Positions 5,254 to 7,808 of a DNA stretch of 7,808 nt are shown here, in pieces. The notes under the pieces are model-generated. The model worked only from the letters and a program-made list of their open reading frames with translations. It ran no database searches and was not told the origin of the DNA. The stretch covers positions 1-7,808 of the forward strand of contig DITM01000025.1 in assembly GCA_002422845.1 (NCBI GenBank), written 5' to 3'. Every line of letters starts with the position of its first letter. Within the stretch, counting starts at the first letter, position 1. Source of the stretch: Candidatus Paracaedibacteraceae bacterium UBA6184. Its GTDB lineage: Bacteria; Pseudomonadota; Alphaproteobacteria; UBA6184. A program made the position numbers and the translations under genes.

Positions 5254-5366
5254 ACATGAAAGGTTATGTCGGGTCGTTTCATTTAAGGATACTTTGGTTC
5301 GATGGGACTTAGATTTATAAATTCACAGCGCTAAAAATCCCCATATCGGCAGCAAGTAACCGAGTT

Positions 5367-5381
5367 TTGCGCAGAGCGCAA
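5367..5381. repeat. Short hairpin TTGCGC-aga-GCGCAA
   Basis: Perfect 6-bp arms flank a 3-nt loop and are GC-rich relative to the surroundings. The 12-base string GCAGAGCGCAAT inside it recurs with one change at 5405-5416, giving a 34-bp-spaced direct repeat. The function is unknown; it could be RNA structure in a minus-strand transcript. Confidence 0.35.
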
Positions 5382-5424
5382 TAAATAACTTCGCGAAAAG
5401 AACTGCAGAGCGTAATTTAAAGTA

Positions 5425-5438
5425 TTGATTTCAATCAA
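5425..5438 (+). promoter_or_regulatory. FNR/FixK-type palindrome TTGAT-TTCA-ATCAA
   Basis: This matches all ten fixed positions of the TTGAT-N4-ATCAA site bound by FNR, FixK and Anr regulators of oxygen response. It is centred at 5431.5, about 45 bp before the start point expected from the promoter candidate at 5443-5470, close to the position used by class II activators. No CRP/FNR gene is in the window to support it. Confidence 0.45.
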
Positions 5439-5442
5439 CGCT

Positions 5443-5470
5443 TTGGCGACTTGGTTTCTTCATGTATCTA
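5443..5470 (+). promoter_or_regulatory. Candidate uvrB promoter
   Basis: TTGGCG (5443-5448), a 16-bp spacer and TATCTA (5465-5470) give a plausible sigma-70 -35/-10 pair. Transcription would start near 5477 with a leader of about 100 nt before uvrB. No alphaproteobacterial SOS box (GAAC-N7-GAAC or GTTC-N7-GTTC) is found nearby. Confidence 0.35.
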
Positions 5471-5576
5471 AAATAATCAATAAATTAAATTAAATACATA
5501 GGGCTGTAGGGCAGATCTTGTAACTCTTCTTCAGAAATGATACGGTTCAGACATCAACTATTTTCAGAGCACCCGC

Positions 5577-7556
5577 ATGACACGATTCAAAATTCATTCT
5601 GAGTATCAACCTGCTGGGGATCAACCCCAGGCGATTCGTGAATTGGTTGAAGGTCTTTCAAAAGGTGACCGGGATCAAGTTCTATTAGGTGCGACTGGAA
5701 CGGGTAAGACGTTTACCATGGCACAAATTATTCAAGAAACCCAACGACCTGCAATTATTATGGCGCACAATAAAACGTTGGCGGCTCAGTTATATGGGGA
5801 AATGAAGCATTTCTTTCCTGAAAACTCTGTTGAGTATTTCGTGTCGTATTACGATTATTATACCCCCGAAGCGTATGTGCCGCGTACCGATACCTATATC
5901 GCAAAAGAATCATCCATTAATGAACAAATTGATCGCATGCGCCATGCTGCGACGCGCGCAATTTTGGAACGTGACGATACAATCATCGTTGCCAGTGTGT
6001 CCTGTATTTATGGTTTAGGAGACGTTGAAGCCTATCGTGGGATGATGTTTGAGCTGAAAGTTGGTCAACACATTCCCACTGATGAACTGATGCGGACATT
6101 AGTTTCACGTCAATATCAACGTAATGATATGGCCTTTGCCCGCGGAAATTTCCGGGTGAGGGGGGATGTCCTGGAAATATTTCCATCTCACTATGAAGAC
6201 CGTGCGTGGCGATTATCATTTTTTGGAGATGAGATTGAATCCATTGATGAATTTGATCCTTTAACTGGTCAAAAGTTCTCAGCCTTAGAGAGCGTCAAAG
6301 TCTTTCCAAACAGTCACTATGTCACACCCGGTCCCACGATCCAGCAAGCCATTCAGTTGATGCAAAGAGATCTGAAACTTCGAATTGCAGAATTTGAATC
6401 TGAAGGCAAGCTGATTGAAGCTCAACGCATTCGTGAGCGTACTACATTTGATATTGAAATGTTAACAGCGACGGGGATGTGTCAGGGCATCGAAAACTAT
6501 TCCAGATATTTAACGGGACGTGCTCCGGGTGAGCCACCGCCGACGTTGTTTGAATACTTACCCAAAAATTCATTGTTGTTTGTGGATGAAAGTCACGTGT
6601 CAGTTCCTCAAGTCGGCGGCATGTGTCGGGGCGATTTTAGTCGTAAATCCACATTGTCTAACTATGGATTCAGATTGCCCGTGTGCATCGATAATCGACC
6701 CTTGCGGTTTGAAGAGTGGGATACAATGCGCCCTCAAACCGTCTATGTATCTGCAACGCCAGGGCCATGGGAATTGGAGCAAACGCATGGCGTGTTTGTT
6801 GAGCAAGTGATTCGCCCCACAGGATTGGTTGACCCTAATTGCGATATTCGCCCCACCGAACATCAAGTGGATGATTTAATGTCCGAATGTCGAATTACCA
6901 TCGATAATGGATTTAGAGTGTTGGTGACAACGCTTACTAAAAAGATGTCAGAGGCATTGACCGATTATTTGTTAGAGGCAGGATTTAAGGTTACCTACCT
7001 GCATTCGGATATTGATACGTTAGAACGCATCGAGATTATTCAACGACTGCGTCAGGGAGCCATCGATATTTTAGTCGGTATTAACCTGTTGCGAGAAGGT
7101 CTGGACATTCCAGAGTGTGGGTTGGTTGCAATCTTGGATGCGGATAAAGAAGGGTTCTTACGTTCCAGAACATCATTGATTCAAACCATTGGTCGTGCTG
7201 CACGTAACGTTGAAGGTCGAGTTATCTTGTATGCGGATCGCATCACAGATTCGATGAAAGCTGCATTGGATGAAACCGAACGTCGTCGTGCAAAGCAAGT
7301 TGCATATAACGAAAAACATGGCATTACACCGACCACTATTAAGAAGAACTTAAAGCATATCTTGCATGAATGGCAAGAAGAGGTTGCGGTTGAAGAGACC
7401 ATCGCTGTTGCGGAAAAAACCGTTACTCCAAAACAGATCGAAAAACTGCGTAAACAGATGTTAACCGCAGCTGAAAACCTTGATTTTGAAGTAGCCGCCA
7501 AATTGCGCGACGACATCAAAGAATTGGAACGCCATTTGTTAGGAGTGAAGGGGTAG
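5577..7556 (+). CDS. uvrB: UvrABC system protein B (excinuclease subunit, damage-verifying helicase)
   Basis: UvrB is the central factor of nucleotide excision repair. UvrA loads it on damaged DNA, it verifies the lesion using ATP, and it recruits UvrC for incision. At 659 aa it is normal length and intact. Motifs in order are F-K-I-H-S-E-Y-Q-P-A-G-D-Q-P-Q-A-I at the N-terminus, Walker A G-A-T-G-T-G-K-T (38-45), the damage-gripping beta-hairpin region Y-Y-D-Y-Y-T-P-E-A-Y (91-100), helicase motif II D-E-S-H (337-340), S-A-T (392-394), motif VI I-G-R-A-A-R (538-543) and a C-terminal UVR motif binding UvrC (about 620-652). The ATG at 5577 matches the family N-terminus but has only a weak ribosome-binding site. 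It appears monocistronic, with regulation possibly through the upstream FNR-like site. Confidence 0.98.
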   Translation: MTRFKIHSEYQPAGDQPQAIRELVEGLSKGDRDQVLLGATGTGKTFTMAQIIQETQRPAIIMAHNKTLAAQLYGEMKHFFPENSVEYFVSYYDYYTPEAYVPRTDTYIAKESSINEQIDRMRHAATRAILERDDTIIVASVSCIYGLGDVEAYRGMMFELKVGQHIPTDELMRTLVSRQYQRNDMAFARGNFRVRGDVLEIFPSHYEDRAWRLSFFGDEIESIDEFDPLTGQKFSALESVKVFPNSHYVTPGPTIQQAIQLMQRDLKLRIAEFESEGKLIEAQRIRERTTFDIEMLTATGMCQGIENYSRYLTGRAPGEPPPTLFEYLPKNSLLFVDESHVSVPQVGGMCRGDFSRKSTLSNYGFRLPVCIDNRPLRFEEWDTMRPQTVYVSATPGPWELEQTHGVFVEQVIRPTGLVDPNCDIRPTEHQVDDLMSECRITIDNGFRVLVTTLTKKMSEALTDYLLEAGFKVTYLHSDIDTLERIEIIQRLRQGAIDILVGINLLREGLDIPECGLVAILDADKEGFLRSRTSLIQTIGRAARNVEGRVILYADRITDSMKAALDETERRRAKQVAYNEKHGITPTTIKKNLKHILHEWQEEVAVEETIAVAEKTVTPKQIEKLRKQMLTAAENLDFEVAAKLRDDIKELERHLLGVKG

Positions 7557-7598
7557 GCAACGTGTTGTTGCGTCCGATAGGTGAGATATGATTTGGGG

Positions 7599-7617
7599 CG
7601 TGTTATTAAGAAACACG
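7599..7617 (+). terminator. Possible weak terminator after uvrB
   Basis: CGTGTT (7599-7604) pairs with AACACG (7612-7617) over a 7-nt loop, 42 bp after the uvrB stop. The tail AGGGGAATTTT is only partly T-rich, so this may instead be a stem of a larger RNA. Confidence 0.3.
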
Positions 7618-7745
7618 AGGGGAATTTTGACCCACCTTCGGCGTGGAAGGGGTAAGGTTTGAAAATGAAATTGAAATGATTTCGTGTGTAAGTAGTAGTA
7701 TTCCTTTGGGTTGTAGTTCGTTTTGTTCCTTTTTAGTGAATCTGT

Positions 7746-7772
7746 GCGCCGAAGAATATTAATTCGAGGCGC
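7746..7772. repeat. Hairpin GCGCC...GGCGC near the window end
   Basis: GCGCC (7746-7750) and GGCGC (7768-7772) are complementary. GAA/TTC inside can extend the stem past a two-base bulge, leaving an AT-rich loop. It lies about 30 bases before the T-run at 7802-7807. Which strand is transcribed is unknown. Confidence 0.35.
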
Positions 7773-7808
7773 GAAGACTCACGGTTGTTAAAGTGGTTTA
7801 CTTTTTTA

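Larger units (their letters stand above)
5205..5576. other. 372-bp intergenic region before uvrB
   Basis: No ORF of useful length is present on either strand. The region contains a minus-oriented terminator-like hairpin (5228-5253), a short hairpin TTGCGC-aga-GCGCAA (5367-5381), an 11-of-12 direct repeat (5371-5382 and 5405-5416), an FNR/FixK-like palindrome (5425-5438) and a candidate uvrB promoter. No tRNA cloverleaf could be built from it. Confidence 0.6.
7557..7808. other. Non-coding, hairpin-rich region downstream of uvrB
   Basis: No convincing ORF is seen on either strand. The region contains a hairpin CGTGTT/AACACG (7599-7617), a cUUCGg-type hairpin (7632-7646), a GCGCC/GGCGC hairpin (7746-7772), an 8-base inverted repeat CTTCGGCG/CGCCGAAG (7636-7643 with 7747-7754) and a T-run at the window end (7802-7807). 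It could be uvrB 3' UTR, an RNA gene or the leader of a neighbouring gene. I cannot assign it to a known RNA family. Confidence 0.45.

Noticed and set aside
5270..5320. GGTTCGAT resembling a tRNA or tmRNA T-loop
   Set aside because: The flanking bases do not form a T-stem, and no acceptor, D or anticodon arms can be placed.
3927..5342. 12-base exact repeat CTAAAAATCCCC at 3927-3938 and 5331-5342
   Set aside because: One or two exact 12-mers are expected by chance in a window of this size, and the first copy is part of a terminator stem.
241..5519. GCAGATCTT present at both 241-249 and 5511-5519
   Set aside because: A 9-base match is expected many times by chance, and the flanks do not match.
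5440..5576. SOS (LexA) box upstream of uvrB
   Set aside because: GTTC and GAAC half-sites occur, but none has a second half at the 7-bp spacing used in alphaproteobacteria.
7181..7519. 112-codon minus-strand frame inside uvrB
   Set aside because: It is a shadow of a highly conserved coding sequence, with no ribosome-binding site and no recognisable domain. Other frames opposite or within uvrB and the 512-aa gene are rejected for the same reason.

Overview
The window looks like a stretch of an AT-rich alphaproteobacterial chromosome. The intact, highly conserved uvrB and recognisable ruvX show it is bacterial. The flgB-flgC-fliE order, the very diverged rod proteins and the pair of large secreted proteins of unknown family suggest a host-associated lineage such as Holosporales. 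That lineage is an inference; no rRNA or other phylogenetic marker gene is present to test it.

Layout, left to right. Positions 1-120 (minus) hold a tiny ORF encoding a signal peptide and the start of a mature protein that stops at the window edge. ruvX follows at 269-757 (minus). An 87-bp divergent intergenic region then leads into a plus-strand cluster: a 62-aa helical protein, flgB (split by a +1 frameshift near 1238), flgC and fliE. These encode the proximal rod and the MS-ring/rod junction of the flagellar basal body. After an AT-rich gap come two genes for exported proteins, one of 511-512 aa with no recognised family and one of 385 aa built from 33-residue Sel1-like repeats. A strong hairpin terminator at about 3931-3971 separates them. 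A 372-bp gene-free interval follows, then uvrB (5577-7556), the damage-recognition helicase of nucleotide excision repair. About 250 bp of apparently non-coding, hairpin-rich DNA closes the window.

The most interesting signals lie between the genes. Perfect TTAA-N7-TTAA motifs (the half-site layout bound by the alphaproteobacterial cell-cycle regulator CtrA) sit 43-50 bp upstream of both secreted-protein genes, and a one-mismatch version lies upstream of the flagellar cluster. This would fit co-regulation of motility remnants and surface or secreted proteins, although TTAA boxes arise easily in AT-rich DNA. Upstream of uvrB there is a perfect FNR/FixK-type palindrome, and a terminator-like hairpin whose T-rich side faces the minus strand, hinting at an unannotated minus-strand transcript.

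The frameshifted flgB and diverged FlgC/FliE suggest a flagellar system that is decaying or repurposed, unless the shift is a sequencing error. I see no tRNA, rRNA, CRISPR array, insertion sequence or phage gene. I also see no clear, complete novel system, only candidate secreted factors and a candidate shared regulon.
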